Position numbers and translations under genes: made by a program. Positions 47,458 to 56,496 of a stretch of 64,000 nt of DNA are shown here, in pieces. The stretch is from an uncultured Colwellia sp. (GTDB lineage Bacteria > Pseudomonadota > Gammaproteobacteria > Enterobacterales > Alteromonadaceae). The stretch lies in NCBI GenBank assembly GCA_913061475.1, contig CAJXUN010000017.1:1-64000 (forward strand), written 5' to 3'. Every line of letters begins with the position of its first letter. Position 1 is the first letter of the stretch. The notes under the pieces are model-generated. The model ran no database searches. It was not told the origin of the DNA and saw only the letters and a list, made by a program, of their open reading frames with translations.

Positions 47458-47707
47458 GGCAAGATCATTAACATTGAGAATATTTTTATATGGTAAATGA
47501 TTAATTTTAAAATGAAAGCACAGATGTCAAATCTTAACGAAATTATTGTATTTAGGGGATGTTTTCTTGGGTGTGGAAAATTTGCAGATGCTGGCAATCT
47601 CGGTATGATGAGCGCAGTGCTAGATGTTTAGCAAGATAACTTAACATCGGCTTGGTATGACTTGCGCAGCCATTTTAGTTAAATTACTTATTCGGACGGT
47701 AAACTTT

Positions 47708-47881
47708 ATGACCTTATTGATTATTTTATTTTGTGTCTTTGCTGCGGTTGCCTTGATGGTGATATTAGGACAACGTTTTGGCAAGCCAATGGAAGCGGAG
47801 CAACAACAAAAATATTCGAAAATACTTTGGGTAGTGGTATTAATCGCCATTGTTGGCGCGATTATTCGAGAAATGCTTTGA
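47708..47881 (+). CDS. Small membrane protein of unknown function
   Basis: 57 residues with two hydrophobic helices (LLIILFCVFAAVALMVIL and ILWVVVLIAIVGAIIREML) joined by a polar KPMEAEQQQKYSK link, as in small integral proteins. The frame extends to 47657, but the ATG at 47708 gives a sensible N-terminus. No strong ribosome binding site, so it may not be translated. Confidence 0.55.
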   Translation: MTLLIILFCVFAAVALMVILGQRFGKPMEAEQQQKYSKILWVVVLIAIVGAIIREML

Positions 47882-47935
47882 ATACGCGTTAACTGCACTT
47901 AATTTGTGTTTAATATATTGAAAATATAACGCCAC

Positions 47936-48706
47936 TCAGTTGAACTTCGTTTGCGCTAAGGTAAAGTGAGATTGATTGTCGTTTACCGCCTCTCCTTTAG
48001 TATTGTAGTGAGTTTCATAAACACTGACCTCGCCATTTTTTGCCTGTAAAATAATAGCACTTGAGCGAGTGCCGTAGTTTGGCGAAACAATGAAGATACT
48101 ACTCAGTAACGCTTCTAACGAGCCACTTATTCCTGTGCTAGGTAAATTATGCTCTTCGGCGGTTTGTTGGTTTTTCATCAATGAAAAAAGTGCATCGACT
48201 GTTACGTTATTGTCAGTAATTAAGTCTTCGATATTTTTTAAACCTAATGCCATTTTAGGCCAAATATCATCTAATGCGCCGTTACAAATACTGTGGAATC
48301 CTGGCGTTAATTTGACAAATTTTTGCTTCACACTATCAAAAGTCTGTAAGTTGTTTAACGCTCCAAAAATTAAATTAAAGTCGTTGTATTGATGTGATTC
48401 AGCAGACAAATATTGCTCGGTTTCAATGGAGCTCTGCGTTAATGCTTGCACGACTAAATCACCACGTGAGCGCTTACTCTCATCAAAACTTTCAGGTCGA
48501 CGGAAATTCGTTAACGCTGCGAAATAACTGTGAGAGTTTAAGCCTAACCAACTTCCTCCAGCTTTTAGGTCTTTACCTGCGAGTATGTTTTGCTTTGGCC
48601 ACCAATGCATGTTCTGTGTAGGTCGTTGGTGAAACTCATCACGATTAGCACAAATAATAACCGGGTAGTCTGGGTGTTGTTCAAGCGCAATAAACAAAAT
48701 ACACAT
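47936..48706 (-). CDS. NRDE-family (TANGO2-like) protein
   Basis: 256 residues beginning MCILFIALEQHPDYPVIICANRDEF; the invariant Cys2 and the NRDE motif mark the family, an Ntn-hydrolase-like fold whose activity is still debated (haem transport has been proposed for TANGO2). GSWLGLN and YGTRSS are other family blocks. An AGGAA ribosome binding site is present; a 23-bp palindrome lies in the leader 22 bases upstream. Confidence 0.92.
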   Translation of the reverse strand: MCILFIALEQHPDYPVIICANRDEFHQRPTQNMHWWPKQNILAGKDLKAGGSWLGLNSHSYFAALTNFRRPESFDESKRSRGDLVVQALTQSSIETEQYLSAESHQYNDFNLIFGALNNLQTFDSVKQKFVKLTPGFHSICNGALDDIWPKMALGLKNIEDLITDNNVTVDALFSLMKNQQTAEEHNLPSTGISGSLEALLSSIFIVSPNYGTRSSAIILQAKNGEVSVYETHYNTKGEAVNDNQSHFTLAQTKFN

Positions 48707-48728
48707 AAAAACGGTTTTCCTAAAAGGT

Positions 48729-48777
48729 TAGAGGCTGTTGATCTTTGTTTAATATAAACAAAGATCAACAGCCTCTA
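48729..48777. repeat. Perfect 23-bp palindrome with 3-base loop
   Basis: Arms 48729-48751 and 48755-48777 are exact reverse complements, beginning TAGAGGCTGTTGATC and joined by ATA. There is no T-run on either strand next to it, so it is not an ordinary terminator. It lies between the divergent NRDE and aldolase genes, within the probable 5' leader or promoter of both. Confidence 0.95.
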
Positions 48778-48903
48778 GTAAACTAATAATATCTGGTACT
48801 TTAACTTAATTGCATCATAGGATATGGTTTGTCGCATGCAACTTACACATATCATGATTTCAATTGGTATAACTTATTTTTCAAGGAAAAGGTAGTAAAG
48901 CTG

Positions 48904-49674
48904 ATGTTAGCACTTCCAGTCATCGATTTAAAAAACAAAGTATCAGCACAAGAGTGGCAACTTAGAGTTGACTTAGCTGCCTGTTATCGCCTGATTGCCC
49001 TGCATGGTTGGGATGATTTAATTTATACTCATGTCTCAGTGCGCATACCTGATACAGCGCACGTACTTATTAATGCCTTTGGTTTGCGGTTTGATGAAAT
49101 TACCGCGTCTAATTTAGTTAAAATCGATATGGCAGGTAATATTGTTGATGCGGATAGCCCGTTTGAATTTAATCCTGCAGGATTTACCATTCATAGTGCA
49201 ATTCATGAAGTGCGTCATGACGATATTTGTGCTTTGCACGTGCACTGTAATGAAGCGATTGCCGTCGCGTCATTACAAGAAGGTTTGCTGCCAATTAGCC
49301 AATATTCCATGTTTGCTTTAGCCTCAATGAGTTATCACGACTATGAGGGCTTAGCGGTTAATGAAGATGAAAAGTTGCGTTTACAACAAGACCTTGGCGA
49401 TAGCAATTTTATGTTGCTACGTAATCATGGCGCATTAACGATGGGTAAAACCATTGGCGATGCATTTATGCATATGTATGATTTGATACGCGCTTGTCAG
49501 ATACAAGTACAAGTACTGTCAATGGGCAAGCAAGCTATTTTACTTGAGCAAAATATTGTTGACGGTATTAAAGCGCAGGCAGACATAGTGCATACCGGCT
49601 TAACGGGTGGACAAAAAGCTTGGCCGGCGATGTTACGCCGAGTCTATAAAATAGACCCAAGCTTCGCACTGTAA
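48904..49674 (+). CDS. Class II aldolase/adducin-family protein
   Basis: 256 residues. Zinc-ligand candidates are His in LHVHCNEA and LLRNHGAL; WDDLIYTHVSVRIP and FMHMYDLIRACQ are family blocks. The frame reaches 48829, but the ATG at 48904 gives the usual length and N-terminus; the upstream portion contains a dispersed TACCAATTGAAAT-type word. It is 74 bases before the dehydratase gene. In sugar-acid pathways such enzymes cleave or epimerise sugar (keto) acids; the exact reaction here is not known. Confidence 0.88.
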   Translation: MLALPVIDLKNKVSAQEWQLRVDLAACYRLIALHGWDDLIYTHVSVRIPDTAHVLINAFGLRFDEITASNLVKIDMAGNIVDADSPFEFNPAGFTIHSAIHEVRHDDICALHVHCNEAIAVASLQEGLLPISQYSMFALASMSYHDYEGLAVNEDEKLRLQQDLGDSNFMLLRNHGALTMGKTIGDAFMHMYDLIRACQIQVQVLSMGKQAILLEQNIVDGIKAQADIVHTGLTGGQKAWPAMLRRVYKIDPSFAL

Positions 49675-49748
49675 CGCTGAATCATATTGATGAAATATTA
49701 ATGGAATTGTTTTTAACCCTGTATTTAAAAAGCATGTAAGAGAGCCTA

Positions 49749-50933
49749 ATGAAAGTAACTCACGTAGAAATTTTTGATATTGAATGCCCAAAACGTCCAG
49801 GTTGGAATCCGGTTTTTATTCGAGTACATACCGATGAAGGTATTAGTGGCGTTGGTGAAGCTGGCCTTGCTTATGACTGGGGACACAGCGCGGCGGCGGC
49901 GATGCTAAAAGAAATCAGTGAAGCGATATTAATCGGCTTTAACCCCTTTAATACCGAGTTATTATGGTCGCGTATGTTACGAGAAAGCTTTTGGGGCTTA
50001 GGTGGCGGGCCCGTGCTTTATTCCGCAATGAGTGCGATTGACACCGCCTTATGGGATATCAAAGGTAAAGCGCTCGGCTTGCCGGTTTATCAGTTACTTG
50101 GTGGTAAAACCAATGACAAACTACGTACTTACGCTAGCCAATTACAGTTTGATTGGGATGAAAAAATTAATAAGCTTATTGAACCCGCGCAATATGCCGA
50201 AGCGGCGTTAAAAGCCGTAGCACAAGGTTATGACGCGGTAAAAGTTGATCCCATTGTTTATAACCACGATGGCAGCTCTTCATTTGATCGCACTAAACTA
50301 TTTACGCCAAAACAAATGCGCTTATTTGGTAATCGTTTACGAGCTATTCGTGACGCAGTAGGTGAAGATGTCGATATTATTTTTGAATCGCATTCATTAA
50401 TGGGCGCAGCATCGGCTATTCAAATGGGCAGAATTGTTGAAGAAGTTGGCTGCATGTTTTATGAAGAACCGGTTAATTATCTTAACTCGGCGGTACATAA
50501 AAAAGTTGCTGACAATGTTAACGTGCCGATTGCCGGTGGCGAGCGTTTATACCATCGTTGGGACGCACGACCTTATTTTGAAGATCAAAGTATTGATGTT
50601 TTGCAACCTGATATTGGCTTATGTGGCGGCTTTACTGAAGCGAAAAAAGTATGTGACTATGCCGATGTCTACGATATTCGTATTCAAGCCCATGTTTGTG
50701 GTGGTCCGGTAGCAACCGCCGCCTCATTGCACCTTGAAACCGCGATCCCAAATTTCTTAATTCATGAACATCACACATACGCTATTAAAGATTGGAACCG
50801 CGAGTTATGTTTACAAGATCCGCAACCCATCAAGGGCTTTTTCCAAGTAACTGAAACACCCGGAATTGGTATAGAGCTTAATGATGCGGTGGTTAAACGT
50901 TCACCTAATGTGACGGTAAATGCTTTGAAGTAG
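49749..50933 (+). CDS. Enolase-superfamily sugar-acid dehydratase (mandelate racemase group)
   Basis: A 394-residue Mg enzyme that abstracts a proton next to a carboxylate. The N-terminal capping domain (about 1-125) is followed by the TIM barrel. Metal and catalytic residues are found by position: FESHS (Glu213 as first ligand and His215), FYEEP (about 238-242), GGERL as third ligand and QAHVCGG (His315). The layout (ligand-x-His and a late His) is that of galactonate-dehydratase-like enzymes, but the first ligand is Glu where D-galactonate dehydratase has Asp. With lactonase and SDR nearby it is probably a deoxy- or hexonate dehydratase; the substrate is not determined. Confidence 0.85.
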   Translation: MKVTHVEIFDIECPKRPGWNPVFIRVHTDEGISGVGEAGLAYDWGHSAAAAMLKEISEAILIGFNPFNTELLWSRMLRESFWGLGGGPVLYSAMSAIDTALWDIKGKALGLPVYQLLGGKTNDKLRTYASQLQFDWDEKINKLIEPAQYAEAALKAVAQGYDAVKVDPIVYNHDGSSSFDRTKLFTPKQMRLFGNRLRAIRDAVGEDVDIIFESHSLMGAASAIQMGRIVEEVGCMFYEEPVNYLNSAVHKKVADNVNVPIAGGERLYHRWDARPYFEDQSIDVLQPDIGLCGGFTEAKKVCDYADVYDIRIQAHVCGGPVATAASLHLETAIPNFLIHEHHTYAIKDWNRELCLQDPQPIKGFFQVTETPGIGIELNDAVVKRSPNVTVNALK

Positions 50934-50962
50934 TCGATTAACATCAGACAAATATCATGATT

Positions 50963-50990
50963 AAAAAAGGTAGCAACAGCTACCTTTTTT
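50963..50990. terminator. Bidirectional terminator
   Basis: 12-bp perfect stem AAAAAAGGTAGC with GCTACCTTTTTT, loop AACA, between the convergent dehydratase and Lrp genes. Confidence 0.9.
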
Positions 50991-51040
50991 TACCTTTTAC
51001 TATGGCGTTTAACAGCATCATTGCTGGGGTAATTGTTAGT

Positions 51041-51499
51041 TCAAATATAATCAATCGGTAGCGCGGTGGTGTATTTAATTTCTTCCATGGCAAAACTAGA
51101 GCTGATATCAGCAAAACTTGCGCGCGTGATTAAGCGTTGATAAAAACTGTCATAGGCTTTCATGTCAGGCACTACCACACGTAGTAAGTAATCCACTTCG
51201 CCACTCATCCGGTAAAATTCTATAATTTCAGGAAAATCTTCGGCTACTTTTCTAAATTCACTCAGCCAATTTGGGTTGTGCTGGTTGGTTTTAATGGTAA
51301 CAAACACCGTTAAACCGACATTCAGTCTGACAGGATCAGCAAGTGCGACACGACCTTTGATAATGCCCGACTTTTCCATGGCTTGAATACGGCGCCAACA
51401 AGGGGTTGTTGATAGACCAACTTTGCTGGCAACATCACTGACCGAAGCGGTGCAGTCATGCTGTAAGATATTGAGTATTTTTTTATCAAATGCATCCAT
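51041..51499 (-). CDS. Lrp/AsnC-family regulator
   Basis: 152 residues with an N-terminal HTH (SDVASKVGLSTTPCWRRIQA at about 20-40) and the RAM/AsnC ligand domain (VDYLLRVVVPDMKAYDSF). Such regulators respond to amino acids. It lies inside the sugar-acid cluster but on its own transcript, 119 bases after the lactonase gene; whether it controls the cluster is unknown. Confidence 0.93.
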   Translation of the reverse strand: MDAFDKKILNILQHDCTASVSDVASKVGLSTTPCWRRIQAMEKSGIIKGRVALADPVRLNVGLTVFVTIKTNQHNPNWLSEFRKVAEDFPEIIEFYRMSGEVDYLLRVVVPDMKAYDSFYQRLITRASFADISSSFAMEEIKYTTALPIDYI

Positions 51500-51618
51500 A
51501 AGCGTTCAATTGGACTGATTTTACCGAAAGTTAAAGATATGAGGAATTATTTTGCGGTAAAGCGGTAATTATTGCGAGTTATATTTTATTTTAACGACAG
51601 TGTTACTGATATTAGCGA

Positions 51619-52497
51619 TTAAAACTTATAAAATTGCTCGGCATTACTAAAACATAATTGTTTTAACTGCTCATTACTGTAAGGCAGTTCTGTATGGGTC
51701 AGCCAAGTTTCTTGATAGCTAGCATGCCATAAACTTAATGGAAAATTACTCGCTAACATAACGCGTGTTATGCCAAAGTTTTCTATGCATAGTTGAATTA
51801 TTTTATGCTGCCAGCTTTGTGAATAGTGCCTATTTGCCATTTCATAACCCGAACATTTGATAAAAACCTGACTGAATTTCGCTAAGCGCTGAAGGTTTTC
51901 CAACCAAGGTGTTGCTTGATTATTACCTTGCTCTTTATCTTGTGCGTAACCTAGCGTCGGCCAGCCTGCGTGGTTGATGCACAAGAGTAAATCAGGTGTA
52001 GCTTGTAATAGTGTTATTAAGCTATTGACTGCTGGGGTATTGTCTAGCGGCATTTGCAGTTCAAAACTGAGCTTTTTATCACTTAACAAGCTAAGGTTAT
52101 CTTGGCTGTTTTTAGCGCTCAAAATTGCCAAGGCATGGTCATCTAAAATATAGCGAATGCCGACCACACTTTGGTAATGCATGAGTTTATCGAGTTGTTG
52201 AGAAAATAACGCTTTTGGTAAGGTAATATCTAGCATAGCGATACTACGAAACGGCTGTGTGCAGGTGTCTTCTAACCAAGCAATTTCACGCCATGGTTGC
52301 TCATTATCAAAACCTGCCTCAATATGGACAAAGCCCGTTAAAGTTAATGGCGAAGATAGTGTTAGATCTTGCTCTGAAAAATTTTTAGCGACGATGTTTT
52401 TATCTGGCCAAAAAGGCGGGTTCTCTGACTTTAACCAGTGATAACAGCCTTTATTTAAATCAAATAGATGCAGGTGCGGATCGATTATTTTTATCAT
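51619..52497 (-). CDS. Amidohydrolase-family lactonase-like protein
   Basis: 292 residues of the amidohydrolase-2 TIM barrel. The metal-binding DPHLHLFD at the N-terminus, NHAGWP at about residue 179 and LASNFPLSLW near 250 are family marks; the last block carries Asn where many lactonases have Asp (SDWP). L-fuconolactonase and related sugar lactonases belong here. It lies 7 bases after the SDR gene, hence the same transcript, and together with the dehydratase supports a non-phosphorylative aldonic acid route. Confidence 0.85.
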   Translation of the reverse strand: MIKIIDPHLHLFDLNKGCYHWLKSENPPFWPDKNIVAKNFSEQDLTLSSPLTLTGFVHIEAGFDNEQPWREIAWLEDTCTQPFRSIAMLDITLPKALFSQQLDKLMHYQSVVGIRYILDDHALAILSAKNSQDNLSLLSDKKLSFELQMPLDNTPAVNSLITLLQATPDLLLCINHAGWPTLGYAQDKEQGNNQATPWLENLQRLAKFSQVFIKCSGYEMANRHYSQSWQHKIIQLCIENFGITRVMLASNFPLSLWHASYQETWLTHTELPYSNEQLKQLCFSNAEQFYKF

Positions 52498-52504
52498 GGT
52501 TAGG

Positions 52505-53230
52505 TTACTGCGCGGTGTAGCCGCCGTCGATTACTTGTAAACTGCCGGTGATAAACTTGGCCTTATCTGAGCCCAGAAAATACACCAACTCAGCCACTTC
52601 TTCTGCCTGACCTAATCGGCCCAAAGGTTGTAACGCCGCTTCTTCAGCATGTACAGCAACTTTATTTGCCCCTGATTTTTCGCAATAATGATTAATTGCT
52701 TGATGATAAAGCGGTGTTTCTATGGTGCCAGGGCAAACGGCATTAGCACGAATATTAAATTGCGCGTAATCGAGTGCGGTAGTTTTTGCCATTGAGGCGA
52801 GTGCTGCTTTACTTAAGTTATAGGCAAATGAGTTATGCTTGGCAATCAGTGCTTGATCAGATGACATTAAAATAATGGCGCCATTACTCTGTGCTTTCAT
52901 GGTGGGTAATACCGCGCTAATGGCGGCGTAAGCGCCTTTAACGTTAATATCAAAAACCCGCATTAAATCAGCTTCACTGGTATTTTCAATCGACCCTGAA
53001 AAATGTATGCCGGCATTTGAAACTAAGACATCAATAGTGCCTTGCTTGGCAATATTAGTAATGACTTCGTTAACTTGGCTAACGTTAGTGATATCACAAT
53101 GGCAAAAATCACCAAAGGTTGAGGCGGTAATATCAAGGTTAAATACCTGATAATTTTTTGCTAAAAACAGCTTAACAATACTTAATCCAATGCCAGAACT
53201 TCCGCCAGTGACAATACAAACTTTTTTCAT
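52505..53230 (-). CDS. SDR-family sugar (acid) dehydrogenase
   Basis: 241 residues with the short-chain dehydrogenase set: GGSSGIGLSI cofactor loop at residues 9-18, Asp after the second strand (NLDI, favouring NAD), NAG at about 91, catalytic Ser in MSSDQ, YNLSK with Tyr and Lys, and the late PGTIETPLY. It is similar to 2-keto-3-deoxy-L-fuconate dehydrogenases and related SDRs. It is first in the SDR-lactonase transcript. Confidence 0.88.
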   Translation of the reverse strand: MKKVCIVTGGSSGIGLSIVKLFLAKNYQVFNLDITASTFGDFCHCDITNVSQVNEVITNIAKQGTIDVLVSNAGIHFSGSIENTSEADLMRVFDINVKGAYAAISAVLPTMKAQSNGAIILMSSDQALIAKHNSFAYNLSKAALASMAKTTALDYAQFNIRANAVCPGTIETPLYHQAINHYCEKSGANKVAVHAEEAALQPLGRLGQAEEVAELVYFLGSDKAKFITGSLQVIDGGYTAQ

Positions 53231-53399
53231 AGTGATAACATATTAATGATTTTGTTAAATAATATCGTTTACTTGCGTTAATACCAATTGAAATAAGAAA
53301 TTAATCATTTTAAGCACGTAAAACGCCTAGCGTACTGCTATTTTCTAGATTGTAAGTGAATTAAGCCGTTATATATCTAGTGGTAAAAGGAAAAGAAAA

Positions 53400-53828
53400 T
53401 TGAAGAACCTGAAAGAGAAATTGAAAGTTTATTATATTATGAGTATTTTCAGTGTGCTATTTGCTTTAGTAGGCTTTAGTTATAACGCATGGCGTATGGA
53501 AGTCAGTGAGGAGAACAATAATGTTCGCACCGCGACTTTTGAAGTGTTGTCACATTTAGGCGAATTAGAGCATATTATTTTGTCAGCACATTATGATAAC
53601 GATCTAATTGAGGGTAACCCAAGAAAGGGCTGGGTTAAAGTGGGCTTAGTGGTAGATTTAAGTGCTTTAATTTCATCAGATGTGGCAGATAAAGCAGTAA
53701 TAGTTAAGACAGTATGGGCCAACTCATGGCATTTAATGCGCACTGAAGAAGCGGTGGTTACTGAGTTAGTAACTAAGATTGATGATACCCGTATGGCAAT
53801 AAAAATGATTTTGAAGGAAATGAGTTAA
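53400..53828 (+). CDS. Membrane-anchored protein of unknown function
   Basis: 142 residues. One N-terminal membrane helix (about 11-30, YYIMSIFSVLFALVGFSYN) and a soluble, probably periplasmic or outer-face part with helical and beta elements (VRTATFEVLSHLGELEHII, GWVKVGLVVDLSAL). TTG start with AAAAGGAAAAG at 8 bases. No family recognised. It converges with the dipeptidase gene. Confidence 0.75.
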   Translation: MKNLKEKLKVYYIMSIFSVLFALVGFSYNAWRMEVSEENNNVRTATFEVLSHLGELEHIILSAHYDNDLIEGNPRKGWVKVGLVVDLSALISSDVADKAVIVKTVWANSWHLMRTEEAVVTELVTKIDDTRMAIKMILKEMS

Positions 53829-53862
53829 CGCTTAGCAAAACAACAGGTGCATTTGCTAAGCG
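53829..53862. terminator. Hairpin between convergent genes
   Basis: An 11-bp perfect stem (CGCTTAGCAAA with TTTGCTAAGCG), 12-base loop, immediately after the unknown protein's stop. T-tract weak on both strands, so terminator use is probable rather than certain. Confidence 0.6.
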
Positions 53863-53877
53863 GAGACAAGTTTTAGC

Positions 53878-55407
53878 TTATTTAGCTAATTCAATTAATG
53901 CGGCAGTATACATTTTTAAGTTTAAAACAAATTGTTTCATGGTAATAAACTCATGCTCTGAATGGCCGGTGTATTCTGTATTGGGCATTGATGGGCCAAA
54001 GCTTACTGCATTAGGAAATAAGCGCGAGTTGGTGCCGCCGCCAATGGCAATAGGTTTAGCGTTTTTAATACCCGTAAAATGGGTGAAAACGGCTAACAAG
54101 GTATCGATATGGGGCGCATCTTTCTGTACAAAAGGGTCGCCAATATAGTGCTCTAACTCGGTAACATTAGTGTCAAATTTGTTGTTCCAATTTGTCACTG
54201 TTTGATGAATTTCTTCCGTCAGTTGTTCTTTGCTTTTACCTTGCGGGCGACGTAAATTAATATTTAGCTCTACGCTTTCGTCATGTTGTTTTATCACGGT
54301 AGGGGCGAAAGTCATCGGACCCATAAAGTCATCTCGATAGGCTATGTTGCCAAACTTTTTACCTTCTAATCCCAAACCAATATTGTCATTAATAAAATTA
54401 ACTAACGTACCTGGGCCATTGTTTACCCAGCGGGTACTTGATAATAAGTCTGCAAGATAAGGAATGGCATTTACACCTTCATCGGGTTTTGAAGAATGTG
54501 CCGACTTGCCTAAAGCATTAATGGTTAAGGTACTGTCTTTTAATTCAAGATCAAAACTTATGCCCTGATAATCACGCGCTTTTCGCATTAATCTTTGTAG
54601 TAGTACAATATTAGCGTTTTCAATTGTCGCACTGGCATCTTCTGGTATTTGGCTAGCAAAAAAACCACCACTAAAGGCACTAATATAGGGCGATATCGTC
54701 GGCATTTCTTGTTTGTTAAAGACTAATTTTACTGTGCCATAGCCTTTTTCTGCGGTTACTACCGGGTATTCAGCATCTATGGTGATATTAGTTTGTGGCA
54801 AATCATGGGTTTTTATATAGGCTTTTAAAGGCTCCCAATCTGACTCTTCAGCCATATAGACATACAACTCAATACGTTTATTGAGCGCAATTTTTTTATC
54901 TTTAATAGCTTTCATGGCATACAGCGCGGTTGAAATAGGGCCTTTGTCATCTTCTGTACCTCGACCAATTAGTCGGCCAGGCTCGGTGGTAATATCAAGT
55001 TCAAAGGGAGATTTCTGCCATTTTTTAGCATTAACTGGCTGTACATCGCCATGGGTGATAATACCAACACGTTCTTTTTGTGTGCCTAAACCTATAACAA
55101 CCACATAGCCATCATCGGTATAATCTAAGCCGAGTGCTTGTGCTTGTTTTTTCAATTCAGCCTTAAAGGCAATATGCGCCGGATTATCGTCAACTAATAC
55201 ACCTTCTTGAGCGACCGTATTGTGCTTAACCAGTGCTCGTAGGCTCTCAACCATATCATGTTGATATTTTGATACCGCATAGTCAGCTGTTGTTTGCGCA
55301 ACATCACTGACTTGTGTGGTTTTTGCGTTAGCTGTATGGCTTATGGTGAACGACATCATTGAGCTGGCCATTATGGCGGCGGATAAAAGCGTAAATTTTT
55401 TTAACAA
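53878..55407 (-). CDS. Exported M20-family dipeptidase (Sapep/PepV-like)
   Basis: A 509-residue di-zinc peptidase. Metal motifs are clear: GIITHGDVQPV, GRGTEDDKGPIS (bridging Asp) and MAEESDWE (general-base Glu and ligand), with the last His in GHSEHEFITM. A lid domain (about 215-400) and signal peptide (to about residue 28, TANA) are visible. The start is a TTG preceded by CTGGAG at 6 bases. Similar enzymes of the PepV group take dipeptides with D- or beta-amino acids. Confidence 0.9.
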   Translation of the reverse strand: MLKKFTLLSAAIMASSMMSFTISHTANAKTTQVSDVAQTTADYAVSKYQHDMVESLRALVKHNTVAQEGVLVDDNPAHIAFKAELKKQAQALGLDYTDDGYVVVIGLGTQKERVGIITHGDVQPVNAKKWQKSPFELDITTEPGRLIGRGTEDDKGPISTALYAMKAIKDKKIALNKRIELYVYMAEESDWEPLKAYIKTHDLPQTNITIDAEYPVVTAEKGYGTVKLVFNKQEMPTISPYISAFSGGFFASQIPEDASATIENANIVLLQRLMRKARDYQGISFDLELKDSTLTINALGKSAHSSKPDEGVNAIPYLADLLSSTRWVNNGPGTLVNFINDNIGLGLEGKKFGNIAYRDDFMGPMTFAPTVIKQHDESVELNINLRRPQGKSKEQLTEEIHQTVTNWNNKFDTNVTELEHYIGDPFVQKDAPHIDTLLAVFTHFTGIKNAKPIAIGGGTNSRLFPNAVSFGPSMPNTEYTGHSEHEFITMKQFVLNLKMYTAALIELAK

Positions 55408-55626
55408 GAGATACTCCAGTGATTAGCGACAAGCAATTTTCAAGTTCATACTAACGTAAGTCAAATTATAGTGGTAGCAACAGAACTGCGATTTATTAAC
55501 CTATACAGTTCGTTGAACAATTATTATCTGATAAATACTATTAGGTTAGGGCTTCTGCTTATGACCTATTGTTGCTGCAATAGTTTGTTTTTAAATGTGC
55601 TGTTTTTTAATTCTTTGAAATAACGC

Positions 55627-55654
55627 AAAAGGCCGCGGTTTGCAGCGGCCTTTT
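55627..55654 (-). terminator. Terminator of the siderophore operon
   Basis: Stem AAAAGGCCGC with GCGGCCTTTT (10 bp), 8-base loop, 27 bases past the DUF4198 gene stop. Confidence 0.85.
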
Positions 55655-55681
55655 ATGTTAACTCGTTCTAGTAAAATGGGC

Positions 55682-56488
55682 CTATTGCAGCTGGGCCTCA
55701 AAAGTTAAAAATATACCACCTTGCTCTTTATCCGCTAAGGCTTTGTTTTTAGCATCTTGTTGATATTCAGCAATTAGTAAATAGCGACCCGCTTGTGCTG
55801 GTGTAAATGTGATCTCACCATCATTATTTGTGGTTAATTTTAACGTTTCTGGATTATTGCGGTAACGGCCAGCATCGCGCATTATTTCCACTTCAACACC
55901 CGCTTGGGCTTTACCGTGATAGGTAAAAGCGAAGGTTGCGGGTTCCTTTTCAACAATTTCTGATGGATGTGTTTTAGGGTGTAATTCTAGAAAATTACCC
56001 TCAAGGCCGTAATTTTCTGTTGGGTTGTTCATGGTGATGTATGTTTCAACGCGTGTTAAGCCGTACATAGTTTTTAGCTCTGTTGCGTTAGCCGGAGCAT
56101 GCGCTTTTAATTCCATTTTATTCACACGGGCACGATGACTCTTGTCTGCGACTTTGTAACTTGAAAAATAACTCGCGCTAGCATTATTGGTTATTTTATA
56201 AGTCCCGTTATCTTTGACAAAATAATCAGCGACTGATTTTCTATGGGCTTTATAGGTTGAAGAAGGTCGGACACTTTTACCTGATGGTGTCAAAATACTT
56301 AATGCGTCAATACTCAAAGCCTTATCAACATTAAAGACTTCGTTTGATGCTGTAGCATCTAAGGCAATCCATTCACCTTGCTCTGATGAAAGTGAGAAAT
56401 GGCTTGGTAGTAACCAACGTGAATGGGCATTGGCTTGGCTACTAATGGCGACAGCAAGGCAAAATAACAGTGATTTTTTAAAATTCAT
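55682..56488 (-). CDS. DUF4198-domain periplasmic protein
   Basis: 268 residues with a signal peptide (to about residue 21, ANA) and the DUF4198 beta pattern, including HSRWLLPSHFSLSSEQGEW and the late AGRYLLIAEYQQDA. The family accompanies TonB-dependent receptors for siderophores and has been suggested to act in iron or nickel uptake. Last gene of the Fur-box operon; AGGAAT ribosome binding site. It lies 8 bases after the DUF2271 gene. Confidence 0.88.
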   Translation of the reverse strand: MNFKKSLLFCLAVAISSQANAHSRWLLPSHFSLSSEQGEWIALDATASNEVFNVDKALSIDALSILTPSGKSVRPSSTYKAHRKSVADYFVKDNGTYKITNNASASYFSSYKVADKSHRARVNKMELKAHAPANATELKTMYGLTRVETYITMNNPTENYGLEGNFLELHPKTHPSEIVEKEPATFAFTYHGKAQAGVEVEIMRDAGRYRNNPETLKLTTNNDGEITFTPAQAGRYLLIAEYQQDAKNKALADKEQGGIFLTFEAQLQ

Positions 56489-56496
56489 ATTTATTC

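Noticed and set aside
48829-48903. Longer N-terminus for the class II aldolase
   Set aside because: The extra 25 codons are unlike the family, contain a dispersed repeat word, and ATG 48904 gives the normal length.
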